Of a DNA stretch of 64,000 nucleotides, positions 31,988 through 39,961 are shown in pieces. Positions within the stretch are counted from its first letter, which is position 1. Every line of letters starts with the position of its first letter. The notes beneath the pieces were generated by a model. The model saw only the letters and a list, made by a program, of their open reading frames with translations, was not told where the DNA came from and did not search any database. The position numbers and the translations under genes were made by a program. The stretch comes from Dehalococcoidia bacterium (GTDB lineage Bacteria > Chloroflexota > Dehalococcoidia > SM23-28-2 > HRBIN24): contig JANXAP010000040.1 in the NCBI GenBank assembly GCA_025062275.1, positions 1 to 64,000 of the forward strand, read 5' to 3'.

Positions 31988-33160
31988 TCACCTCGGTAGC
32001 TTCAGGCCGTGGTTGGCGATGAGGTCGCGCTGGATGTCGTTGTTGCCCCCGCCGAAGAGGTTGATGAGGGAGCCCCGCAACTGACTCTCGAAGGTCATGC
32101 CGGCCCGGTCCTTGATGGCCAGGGGCGAGTCGCGCCGCAGCAGGGCTCGGGGACCCAGGATGCTCATGGCGGCCGACAGCAGCTTGATGCGGCACTCGTT
32201 GGCCAGCACCTTGATGAGGGAGGCCTCCGCCACCGGCACCTCCCCTTCGGAGATCATGGCCGCTATCCTGAGGTCCATCACCTTGAGCACGTAGACGGTG
32301 CTGGCCTGTTCCGCCAACACGGTGCGCAGGGCGTGCCGCCCGTTCCCCTGGGGCGGGGCCTCCCGCAGCAGGTCGCAGAGGCTATCGAACACTCGCTCCA
32401 GCTGGGCTACGGGGCTGATGGCCACCCGCTCGAAGTCGAGCTGGGTGGTGATGTAGTACCAGCCCCGGTTCTCTTCCCCCACCAGGTTCTTCACCGGCAC
32501 GCGCACGTTGTCGTAGTAGGTGATGTTGGTGCGGCCGCCGGTGGAAAGGTATAGGGGCTTCACCGAGAACCCCTCGGCGTTGGTGGGCACCAGGATGATG
32601 GATATCCCCTTGTGCTTGGGCGCCTCGGGGTCGGTGCGGCAGGCCAGCCAGATGTAGTCCGCCTCCTGGGCCAGAGAGGTGAAGATCTTCTGGCCGTTGA
32701 TGACGTATTCGTCCCCCTCCCGCACGGCGCGAGTCTTGAGGGAGGCCAGGTCCGTCCCCGCCTCCGGCTCGGTGTAGCCCACGGCGAAGGTGATCTCGGC
32801 CCGAAGGATCTTGGGCAGTATCTCCCGCTTCTGCTCCTCGGTCCCTACCCGCATCAGCGTGGGCCCCACGGTGCTGATGCTCAGGAGAGGGTAGGGAAGG
32901 CCACGGTAGTCCAGTTCGTAGCGGACGATGTAGGTGAAGAGGGGGTTCTTCCCCCCGCCGCCGTATTCCTTGGGCCAGCCGATGCCCAGGTAGCCGTCCT
33001 CGCCCAGGCGACGCATGAAGGCGCGGGCGAGGGGCCCCGTAGATTCCAGCGAGTCCCGCGAGCGCAGCTCGTGCATGAGCTCCGGCGTCACCACGTTGTC
33101 CAGGTAGCGACGGAACTCCTCGCGGAACTGGGCCACCTCAGGCGGAAAGGCGAAGTCCAT
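31988..33160 (-). CDS. Acyl-CoA dehydrogenase (first of a pair)
   Basis: 390 residues with clear family marks: GWPKEYGGGGKNPLFTYI near residue 60, VGYTEPEAGTDLASLKTR and NGQKIFTSLAQEADYIW in the beta-domain, and the C-terminal LFGGGNNDIQRDLIANHG near the FAD site. The ATG at 33160 follows GGAGGAG. It lies directly upstream of a second, shorter dehydrogenase and downstream of a CoA-transferase fusion on the same strand, which together suggest activation and desaturation of one acyl-CoA. Confidence 0.9.
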   Translation of the reverse strand: MDFAFPPEVAQFREEFRRYLDNVVTPELMHELRSRDSLESTGPLARAFMRRLGEDGYLGIGWPKEYGGGGKNPLFTYIVRYELDYRGLPYPLLSISTVGPTLMRVGTEEQKREILPKILRAEITFAVGYTEPEAGTDLASLKTRAVREGDEYVINGQKIFTSLAQEADYIWLACRTDPEAPKHKGISIILVPTNAEGFSVKPLYLSTGGRTNITYYDNVRVPVKNLVGEENRGWYYITTQLDFERVAISPVAQLERVFDSLCDLLREAPPQGNGRHALRTVLAEQASTVYVLKVMDLRIAAMISEGEVPVAEASLIKVLANECRIKLLSAAMSILGPRALLRRDSPLAIKDRAGMTFESQLRGSLINLFGGGNNDIQRDLIANHGLKLPR

Positions 33161-33201
33161 CTCCTGCTCCTCCTGTCTCGCTCCGTTCGCTCGCCACGGC
33201 T

Positions 33202-35583
33202 TCAGAGGGCCAAGGGCTGGTCTCCGATCACGTGTTCCCGCTGGAGCTGCTCTAGCCCCTCGTCGGACACGCCCAGCAGCCCCTGCAGGACCTCGGCGTT
33301 GTGCTGGCCGAGGAGGGGCGGGGGCCGCTTGTGGTCGCGGTCGATGCCGCTGAAGCGGAAGGGCCAGGTGCGGAACCAGTGAGTGCCGGTGACGGGCCGC
33401 GTCAGGCGCTGGAAGAAGCCAAAGGCGCGCAGTCCCGGCTCCTCCTCCAGCTCGGCGGGGAGGACGACACGGCCAGCCCTCACGCCGGCGGCCTGGAGGG
33501 CACGCTCCAGCTCGACCCCGTCCCAGCCGGCCACCAACTCGGCTATCAACCTGTCCAGCTCCTCCTCATGGGCCTTTCGGGCCTCGACGGTGGCGAAGCG
33601 AGGGTCCGACGCCAGCTCGGGCCGCCCCAGCACCCTCGCCAGGGAGGCGAACTCCTGGTCCGAGGCCACGGCGATGGCCACCCAGCGGTCGTCGCCGGCC
33701 ACCCGGTAGGCGCCGTGGGGCGCCATCCAGTCGTGCTTGTTGCCCCGGCGACCCGGCACCGGCGCGCCGTGCTGGACAGCGATGTGCTCCGGCGCCCAGA
33801 TGCTGTCCAGCACCTCGCACTGGGGCACCTCCACCGCGGTGCCTCTGCCCGTCCGCTCCCGCCAGCGCAGGGCCATCTCGATGGCAGCCACCGTGTGCAG
33901 GCCCACCAGCGGGTCGGAGAAGCCGCCCATTATCATGGGCGGGCCGTCAGGGTAGCCGGTGACCGATGCACAGACGGCCAACTGCTCGAAGGAGACGCCG
34001 TAGCCCACGTAGTCCTCCCAGGGGCCGCCGGGGCCGTAGCCGGGCATGGTCACCACGATGAGACGAGGGTTGATGGCCAGCAGCTGGTCGGGGCCATAGC
34101 CCAGGTTGGGCATGACACGGTTGGAGAAGTTGCTGATGACCACGTCCGCCCGCGCCAGCAGGGCCTCGAACAGCTGGCGACCCCGGGGATGAGTGAGGTC
34201 GAGGGTGATGCCCCGCTTATCGCAGTTGGTGTCGTTCCACAGGGGCCCCCACTCCCACCAGCGGGGACGGCTCGGGTCGGCCAGAGTGAAACGGTAGCTG
34301 TCCGGCCGCTGGACCGACTCCAGCTTGATGACGTCGGCGCCCAGGGCGCCCAGCAGCATGGTGGCCGAAGGCCCCGACCAGAACCAGGTCAGGTCCACCA
34401 CCCGGATACCGGCGAAGGGCAACCGTCCGTCGGCGCCTCCCCTCACCTCGGGGACGGCCTGTCGCTCGGCCGCCGCTGGGGGCAGGTCGCCGTCCTCGAT
34501 GGGAGGCGGGCGATGGACGGGGGCTATGTCCCGTATCAGCAGGGGTGGGCGCGGCACCCGCACCCGGGCACCGTCCACCTCGGCCTCCACGAAGAAGCCG
34601 CGGGCCTGCAACTGGGGGCACTGTAGGCGCTCGGCCACGTTCTGGGCGCCCGCCGCCGGCAGACGCCAGAGCTGGCACTGCTGGACGATCTCCTGGCGGG
34701 TGCGCTGCAGATACCAGTCCTTGACCCGCTGGTACAGCTCCTCGCCGTGCTCCTGCCAGTAACGCGGCTCCCGCCCCCCCGGCAGCTCCAGCACGTCGTC
34801 CAGGCCCAGCAGGCGGCAGAGCATCTCCCAGTGGGTGGCGGTGAGGGGTGAGCAGGCCACGTAGCCGTCGGCGCACGGGACCAGGGCCTGAGGCCAGCGG
34901 GGCAGGCGCCGGCTGGGGGCGAAGCCGTTGATGCTCTTTACCAGCCAGGGAGAGGTGAGGACGAAGGCAGCCACCGCCTGGCAGCTCACCTCCACCCACT
35001 GCCTGGGGCCGCCAAGGCGATGATGGCGCAGGGCGATGAGGGCCGCCGTCCAGGCCGCGGCCCCTGCCACCCTGGCCATGATCTCCCCTCCGGGGCGCAG
35101 TGGCTCCCGGCCCGCGTCCCCCAGCATCCCCATCCAGCCACCCAGGGCGTGGGTGATGAGGTCGCTGGCCTGGTAGTCGCCGTAAGGGCCGTCGAGGGCG
35201 AAGGGGGAGATGAGGACGCAGGTGGTCCTGCCCTCCAGCCTCTCCCGCAGCTCGGCGGGGCGCAGGCCCAGCACCGGCAGGGCCATCTCCTGGTCGACGA
35301 GGACCAGGTCGGCCCCCAGGCACAGGTCCAGCGCCCGGGAGGGAGCGACAGGCCCCTCAGGGGCTACCTTCAGAATCCGACAGCCCCTGGCCAGCCAGGC
35401 CCAAGAGCCGCTGCGGCGCTCCCCCTGCCGGTAGTAATAGGGAGGGGCCTCCCGCAGAGGGGAGCCGCTGGCGGGCTCCAGCAGGAGCACCTCGGCCCCC
35501 CAGTCGGCCAGGTTCTTGGCTGCCCAGGCGGCAGCCCCGAAGCCCGGGACCTGGACCACCCGCAGGCCCGCGAGGACGCTCAT
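33202..35583 (-). CDS. Tandem CoA-transferase fusion (two CaiB/BaiF domains)
   Basis: 793 residues; two complete family III CoA-transferase domains in one chain (about residues 1-380 and 395-793). The second starts with FAGIRVVDLTWFWSGPSATM. In related enzymes the catalytic acid follows a xVDxxxxD pattern. Here the first domain reads VEVSCQA (Ala203 in that place) and the second reads VEVPQCE (Glu). So the first half probably lacks the nucleophile and may serve structure or CoA binding, with the second half active. This is my own alignment by eye. Neighbours are a paired acyl-CoA dehydrogenase and a pirin. ATG 35583. Confidence 0.85.
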   Translation of the reverse strand: MSVLAGLRVVQVPGFGAAAWAAKNLADWGAEVLLLEPASGSPLREAPPYYYRQGERRSGSWAWLARGCRILKVAPEGPVAPSRALDLCLGADLVLVDQEMALPVLGLRPAELRERLEGRTTCVLISPFALDGPYGDYQASDLITHALGGWMGMLGDAGREPLRPGGEIMARVAGAAAWTAALIALRHHRLGGPRQWVEVSCQAVAAFVLTSPWLVKSINGFAPSRRLPRWPQALVPCADGYVACSPLTATHWEMLCRLLGLDDVLELPGGREPRYWQEHGEELYQRVKDWYLQRTRQEIVQQCQLWRLPAAGAQNVAERLQCPQLQARGFFVEAEVDGARVRVPRPPLLIRDIAPVHRPPPIEDGDLPPAAAERQAVPEVRGGADGRLPFAGIRVVDLTWFWSGPSATMLLGALGADVIKLESVQRPDSYRFTLADPSRPRWWEWGPLWNDTNCDKRGITLDLTHPRGRQLFEALLARADVVISNFSNRVMPNLGYGPDQLLAINPRLIVVTMPGYGPGGPWEDYVGYGVSFEQLAVCASVTGYPDGPPMIMGGFSDPLVGLHTVAAIEMALRWRERTGRGTAVEVPQCEVLDSIWAPEHIAVQHGAPVPGRRGNKHDWMAPHGAYRVAGDDRWVAIAVASDQEFASLARVLGRPELASDPRFATVEARKAHEEELDRLIAELVAGWDGVELERALQAAGVRAGRVVLPAELEEEPGLRAFGFFQRLTRPVTGTHWFRTWPFRFSGIDRDHKRPPPLLGQHNAEVLQGLLGVSDEGLEQLQREHVIGDQPLAL

Positions 35584-35708
35584 GGCCTCCGCCCTGACAT
35601 GGACAACGTGTCACTACCCCAGCGGGGCCTAGTCTAGCTCAGGCCAAAATTTTAACACACGTCTAAACGATATGTCCACCTGAGGAAAGGCGTCGCCGCC
35701 CGCCTTTT

Positions 35709-36512
35709 TCAGCGCGGCGGCCGCGGCCAGGGGCGCCCCAGCACCAGCCCCCGTCCCGGGCCGTAGACCGCCCGCAGCAGCCTGGCGGGCGACCTGGCGC
35801 GGAGGGAAACATGCCTCCGTCCTCGGGAAGGCACCACCAGCAGGCAGCAGCCGGGGGAGAGAACCGCCTCGCCCGTCCCCAGGGCCAGCTCCCCCTCCAG
35901 GGGCGCCAGGAGGGCACCCTCTCCGTCTTCCAGCGGCTGCTCCAGCGTCGCCCCCTCGTCCAGCCAGCTGTCAACGTAGAGGCGGATGTCGCCGTGGACG
36001 GGGAAGCGGGCCCGGGGCCCCACCAGCTCCTTGCTACGGACCCCGGGCGCCTCCTGGTAGCGGGGGGCATCGGCGTCCCGCAGCACGGCGAAGGAGGCCC
36101 TCTCGGGCACTGGAGCCGTCTCATAGACCAGGATGAAGGCCCGGGCCGGCGTGTCGCCGTGGTTCCACTCGCTGTGCAGCATCCCCCGCTGCCCCTCCGT
36201 CAGGCGGCCCAGGTCGCCCGTAGCCATGTGGCCGCGGATGCCGTTGAGGGCGTCGTCGTGATCCATGGCCCCTTGCAGGATGTAGAAGAGGCGCTCGTTG
36301 AAGCGGTGGGGGTGATGGCCGATGCCGAGATGGGCCTCCATCAGGGCATCGTGCACCGTCAGCAGCGGGCCGCAGGCGTGCAGGGTCACGAACGGGCCCA
36401 GGAACTCGACAGCGGTGAGGCCGGGCGCGCCGAAGTCGGCCTCCGTAAGGACAGCGCAGTCCTCCGGCAAGACCAGCAGGGCACGGGCGCCGTCCACCTC
36501 CAGCTCACGCAC
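35709..36512 (-). CDS. Pirin-family (bicupin) protein
   Basis: About 267 residues. The pirin pattern is visible in HHPHRFNERLFYILQGAMDH, then the GDLGRLTEGQRGMLHSEWN motif. Pirins are two-cupin proteins that bind iron; some oxidise quercetin, others regulate transcription or redox. The start is uncertain: ATG 36536 lies within a TTATGCT that could be a -10 box, so I chose the GTG at 36512 that follows a purine-rich GGAGGGAGGGGG stretch. The second cupin half from about residue 150 is less conserved. Its link to acyl-CoA genes nearby is unknown. Confidence 0.72.
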   Translation of the reverse strand: MRELEVDGARALLVLPEDCAVLTEADFGAPGLTAVEFLGPFVTLHACGPLLTVHDALMEAHLGIGHHPHRFNERLFYILQGAMDHDDALNGIRGHMATGDLGRLTEGQRGMLHSEWNHGDTPARAFILVYETAPVPERASFAVLRDADAPRYQEAPGVRSKELVGPRARFPVHGDIRLYVDSWLDEGATLEQPLEDGEGALLAPLEGELALGTGEAVLSPGCCLLVVPSRGRRHVSLRARSPARLLRAVYGPGRGLVLGRPWPRPPR

Positions 36513-36551
36513 TCTACCACCCCCTCCCTCCAGCATAACGCCCGCTGCTGC

Positions 36552-37463
36552 CTAGCGCAGGGCAGGGGCCACCTGGCTGGCGAAGGCGCGCAGCTGGTCC
36601 CGCGCCGCGCCGGGGCCGATGAAGACCAGGAGGAAGTGGCGGACGCCGGCCTCGACATACTGCTCCAGGCGGTGGACGCAGTCCCTAGGGGTGCCCAGCA
36701 CCACATAGCGGTCGACGATGTTTTCGAAGGGCTGGTTGTAGGTGCGGGACAGGTAGCCCACCGCCGAGGCCTTGGCCTCCTCATAGGAGTCGGCCAAGGA
36801 GACGAACTGGTACAGGGCGGGAGTGAGGGAGTCGGGGTCCCGTCCCGCCTCCTGGGCATATTGCCGCACCTTCTGCCATCCGTCCCGGAAGCGTTCGGGC
36901 GAGAACAGGTAGGGCAGATAGCCGTCGCCGAGGCGGCCCGCCCGGCGCATGGCCGCCTCCGAGCGCCCTGCCACCCAGATGGGCGGCCCACCCGGCTGCA
37001 CCGGCTTGGGCTGCAGGGTGACTCCGCCCAGCTGCCAGAAGCGGCCGCGATAGGTGACGTTGTCCTCCCGCCACAGGCGACGCAGGATGCGGATGGCCTC
37101 GTTGGCCCTGGCACCCCGCTCCTGGACGGGGACGCCGCAGGCCTCGAACTCCTTGGGGTATTCGCCCCCTACCCCCACGCCCAGGATGAGACGGCCGCCC
37201 GAGATGATGTCCACGCTGGTGGCCTCCTTGGCCACCACGGCCGGCGGCCTCAGGGGCAGCAGGGTGACGGCGGTGCCCAGCAGCACCCGCTGCGTGCGGG
37301 CAGCGTAGGCCGCCAGCACCGTGAAGGCGTCCATGGTGGGGCCGTAGAAGAAGATGTGCTCCGAGGACCAGACCGAGTCGTAGCCCAGGGACTCGGCCTC
37401 CTCCACCGCCGACAGGTCGGGGCCGGCCAGGGGCATCACCACCCCGAACTTGAGGGAAGTCAT
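36552..37463 (-). CDS. LLM-class flavin/F420-dependent oxidoreductase
   Basis: 303 residues of the luciferase-like monooxygenase fold. Family marks are FGVVMPLAGPDLSAVEEAE at the start, GTAVTLLPLRPPAVVAKEAT and GGRLILGVGVGGEYPKEFEA. Many such proteins use coenzyme F420 rather than FMN, and this sub-pattern (LGVGVGGEY) is common there, but cofactor choice cannot be decided. The ATG at 37463 has GAGGAGG upstream. It ends the catabolic block on the minus strand. Confidence 0.85.
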   Translation of the reverse strand: MTSLKFGVVMPLAGPDLSAVEEAESLGYDSVWSSEHIFFYGPTMDAFTVLAAYAARTQRVLLGTAVTLLPLRPPAVVAKEATSVDIISGGRLILGVGVGGEYPKEFEACGVPVQERGARANEAIRILRRLWREDNVTYRGRFWQLGGVTLQPKPVQPGGPPIWVAGRSEAAMRRAGRLGDGYLPYLFSPERFRDGWQKVRQYAQEAGRDPDSLTPALYQFVSLADSYEEAKASAVGYLSRTYNQPFENIVDRYVVLGTPRDCVHRLEQYVEAGVRHFLLVFIGPGAARDQLRAFASQVAPALR

Positions 37464-37596
37464 GGCAGCCTCCTCTGCCCGAAGCTACGAACATGCTACA
37501 CGCCCGGCATGTCCCCAGCTACCCCTTGCCTCCTTGACCAGAGGCGAATAGATTAGCTTTGACCCGGAGCAGTCGCAGCGAGAAGAGGAGGCGAAC

Positions 37597-38409
37597 ATGC
37601 CGCTGGTCAGGGTGGGAGACATCAACATCTATTACGTTACCGAAGGGGAGGGGCCGCCCCTGCTGATGATCATGGGCTTCGGTGGCCAGCACCACTCCTG
37701 GGGGGACACCACCTCCCGGCTGCTGGCCCAGCACTTCCGCACCATCCGCTTCGACAATCGGGGCACCGGCCTTTCGGACAAGCCGGAGGTGGAGTACTCC
37801 ATTGCCATGATGGCCGATGACGCGGCGGGCCTGCTGCGCGCCCTGGGGATCGGCAAGGCCCACGTATACGGGGTGTCCATGGGGGGCATGATCGCCCAGG
37901 AGCTGGCCCTGCGCCATCCGGACCTGGTGGCGGGGCTGGTGCTGGGCTGCACCACGCCGGGCTGGTCCCACGGGGTGCCGCCCCAACCCCACATCATCCA
38001 GATGATGATGCCCGAGCCGGGCCTCTCGCGGGAGGAGCAGGTCCGCAAGACCTGGCCCGCCATGTGCGCCCCCTGGTTCCTGGAGCAGGGGCGCGAGTTC
38101 CTGGAGGAGATGCTGCGACGGGGGCTGGAAAACCCTACCCCCATCGACACCCTGAACCGCCAGGCGGCGGCCATCCAGCGCTTCGACACCTATGACCGCC
38201 TGGGCCAGATCCGAGCCCCCACCCTGATCATCCACGGCGACCAGGACGTCCTGGTGCCCACCCAGAACGCCTACATCCTGCACGAGCGCATTCCCGGCTC
38301 CAAGCTGGTCATCATCGAGGGGGCGGGCCACGTCTATTTCTGGGAGAAGCCGGAGGAGGCTGCCAAGGCGGTCATCGAGTTCCTGCAGCAGGTCTCCCTG
38401 GCAGCCTGA
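37597..38409 (+). CDS. Alpha/beta-hydrolase
   Basis: 270 residues with a catalytic triad that can be read directly: nucleophile GVSMGGMIAQ, acid HGDQDVLVP and His in EGAGHVYF. The oxyanion loop is IMGFGGQHHSWG. The N-terminus MPLVRVGDINIYYVTEGEG is typical of the hydrolases that cleave esters, lactones or C-C bonds in aromatic catabolism. ATG 37597 with GAGGAGG upstream. It is 21 bases upstream of an SDR on the same strand; the two likely share a message. Confidence 0.87.
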   Translation: MPLVRVGDINIYYVTEGEGPPLLMIMGFGGQHHSWGDTTSRLLAQHFRTIRFDNRGTGLSDKPEVEYSIAMMADDAAGLLRALGIGKAHVYGVSMGGMIAQELALRHPDLVAGLVLGCTTPGWSHGVPPQPHIIQMMMPEPGLSREEQVRKTWPAMCAPWFLEQGREFLEEMLRRGLENPTPIDTLNRQAAAIQRFDTYDRLGQIRAPTLIIHGDQDVLVPTQNAYILHERIPGSKLVIIEGAGHVYFWEKPEEAAKAVIEFLQQVSLAA

Positions 38410-38430
38410 ACCAGGGACGGAGGTGCAGCT

Positions 38431-39225
38431 ATGCGGTTGCAGGGGAAGGTCGCTCTCATCACCGGCGCCGCCTCGGGCATCGGCCGGGCCACGGCCCTTC
38501 TCTTCGGCCGGGAGGGCGCCCGGGTCATGTGCGTGGACATCAACGGGGAGGGGGCCAAGGCCACTGCCGAGGCCATCGCCGCCGCTGGCGGCGAGGCAGC
38601 CTGGACCCAGGCCGATGTCGCCAGCGACGCCGATGCCCAGCGCATGGTCCGGGAGACGGTGGAGCGCTTCGGCAGGCTGGACATCCTCTTTAATAACGCC
38701 GGCGTGGAGATAGCCGGCCCCGTGACGGCCGTGCCGGAGGAGCGCTGGGACTGGCTCATGTCCATCAACCTGAAGGGGGTCTACCTGGGCTGCAAGTACG
38801 CCATTCCCGAGATGCTGAAGTCGGGCGGCGGCGCCATCGTCAACACCGCTTCGGGGGCGGGGCTCATGGGCATCCCGGGCCTCTCGGCCTACTGCGCGTC
38901 CAAAGGGGGCGTGATCCTCCTGACCAAGTCCCTGGCCATGGAGTGGGCCACCCAGGGCATACGCGTCAACTGCGTCTGCCCGGGGGTCATCCGCACGCCC
39001 ATGGTAGAGCGGGCCGTGACCCTGCTGGGCGGTGCGGCGGACCCCGAGGAGGCCTGGCGGCGCCTGGGAAGGGTCCACCCCATCGGTCGGGTAGGGGAGC
39101 CGGAGGAGGTGGCCAGGGCAGTCCTGTTCCTGGCCTCCGACGAGGCGTCCTTCATCACCGGGGTGGCCCTGCCGGTGGACGGTGGCTGGGCCGCTGGCAC
39201 CGGGCTGCGACAGGACCAGTCCTGA
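38431..39225 (+). CDS. Short-chain dehydrogenase/reductase
   Basis: 264 residues with the classical SDR fold. The Rossmann motif GAASGIGRA is near residue 14, NNAG near residue 90 and the catalytic YCASK (Tyr-x-x-x-Lys) near residue 155, with Ser in the NTASGAG stretch. The start MRLQGKVALITGAASG is typical and an ATG with GGAGG upstream is present. It is probably co-transcribed with the preceding hydrolase. SDRs oxidise or reduce alcohol/keto groups with NAD(P); the substrate is unknown. Confidence 0.9.
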   Translation: MRLQGKVALITGAASGIGRATALLFGREGARVMCVDINGEGAKATAEAIAAAGGEAAWTQADVASDADAQRMVRETVERFGRLDILFNNAGVEIAGPVTAVPEERWDWLMSINLKGVYLGCKYAIPEMLKSGGGAIVNTASGAGLMGIPGLSAYCASKGGVILLTKSLAMEWATQGIRVNCVCPGVIRTPMVERAVTLLGGAADPEEAWRRLGRVHPIGRVGEPEEVARAVLFLASDEASFITGVALPVDGGWAAGTGLRQDQS

Positions 39226-39270
39226 GAGGCCCCCTGTCGGCGGGCAGCGCGGATGCGGACGCCGCACCCC

Positions 39271-39299
39271 TTTACAGGCGGGCGGCGAGCCTGTAAAAT
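39271..39299 (+). promoter_or_regulatory. Promoter of greA within a perfect inverted repeat
   Basis: TTTACA (39271-39276) and TAAAAT (39294-39299) are 17 bases apart. The same stretch is an inverted repeat, TTTACAGGC (39271-39279) with GCCTGTAAA (39289-39297), so the arms coincide with the -35 and -10 boxes. It could be an operator for a dimeric regulator or a cruciform. Confidence 0.55.
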
Positions 39300-39316
39300 G
39301 GGCTGCGCTTGGCGGC

Positions 39317-39346
39317 TGAGGCTGCGGCCTCGGTCTATTTTTATCT
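39317..39346 (+). terminator. Hairpin with T tract in the greA leader
   Basis: GAGGC (39318-39322), loop TGCG, GCCTC (39327-39331), then GGTCTATTTTTATCT. It lies after the greA promoter and before the start at 39400, so it may end SDR transcription or attenuate greA. The stem is short, so strength is uncertain. Confidence 0.4.
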
Positions 39347-39399
39347 GTATCGAAGGCAATATGGCCCGTTAGGGGGCGTGGGACAAGGGGTGATTATCG

Positions 39400-39873
39400 G
39401 TGGCTACTTCTGACCGCCCGATCCCCATCACCAAGGAGGGGCTGGCCCGCTTCAAGGAGCGGCTGGACTACCTCATAAACGTGCGGCGGCCGCAGGTGGC
39501 CCGCCGCATCCAGGAGGCGCGGGAGCTGGCCGGCTCCGAGGCGTCCGGCGAGTACGAGGACGCCAAGAACGAGCAGGCGATGGTGGAGGGGGAGATCCGA
39601 CAGCTGGAGCACCTGATCCAGAACGCCATCATCATCGAGGAGCATCACGACTCCCAGGTGGTGGAGCTGGGCTCCACCGTCACCCTCATGGACGAGGAGG
39701 GGCGCGTCGTCCGCTACACCATCGTCGGTAGCGCCGAGGCCGACCCCAAGCAGGGCCGCATCAGCAACGAGTCGCCTGTGGGCCGTGCCCTTCTGGGCCG
39801 CCGGGTGGGCGAGGTCGTGGAGGTGCAGGCACCGGCGGGGATCAAGCGGTGGACCGTGGTCTCCCTGGGATAG
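39400..39873 (+). CDS. greA: Transcription elongation factor GreA
   Basis: 157 residues, full GreA length. The N-terminal coiled coil (PITKEGLARFKERLDYLINV onward) carries the Asp/Glu tip residues (EASGEYEDAKNEQ) that stimulate RNA cleavage by stalled polymerase; the C-terminal domain includes VELGSTVTLMDEEG and ISNESPVGRALLGRRVGEVV. GTG start at 39400 after a weak AAGGGG site. It begins a co-directional run to lysS and beyond. Confidence 0.95.
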   Translation: MATSDRPIPITKEGLARFKERLDYLINVRRPQVARRIQEARELAGSEASGEYEDAKNEQAMVEGEIRQLEHLIQNAIIIEEHHDSQVVELGSTVTLMDEEGRVVRYTIVGSAEADPKQGRISNESPVGRALLGRRVGEVVEVQAPAGIKRWTVVSLG

Positions 39874-39961
39874 CTGGAGTGCCCCTCAGGGGCTAAAATG
39901 GGCAGGCGGGGCCTAGCGCCCCGCCGACGGTCTCTGGGCCCCCCAGGCACATGGTGCCCCC

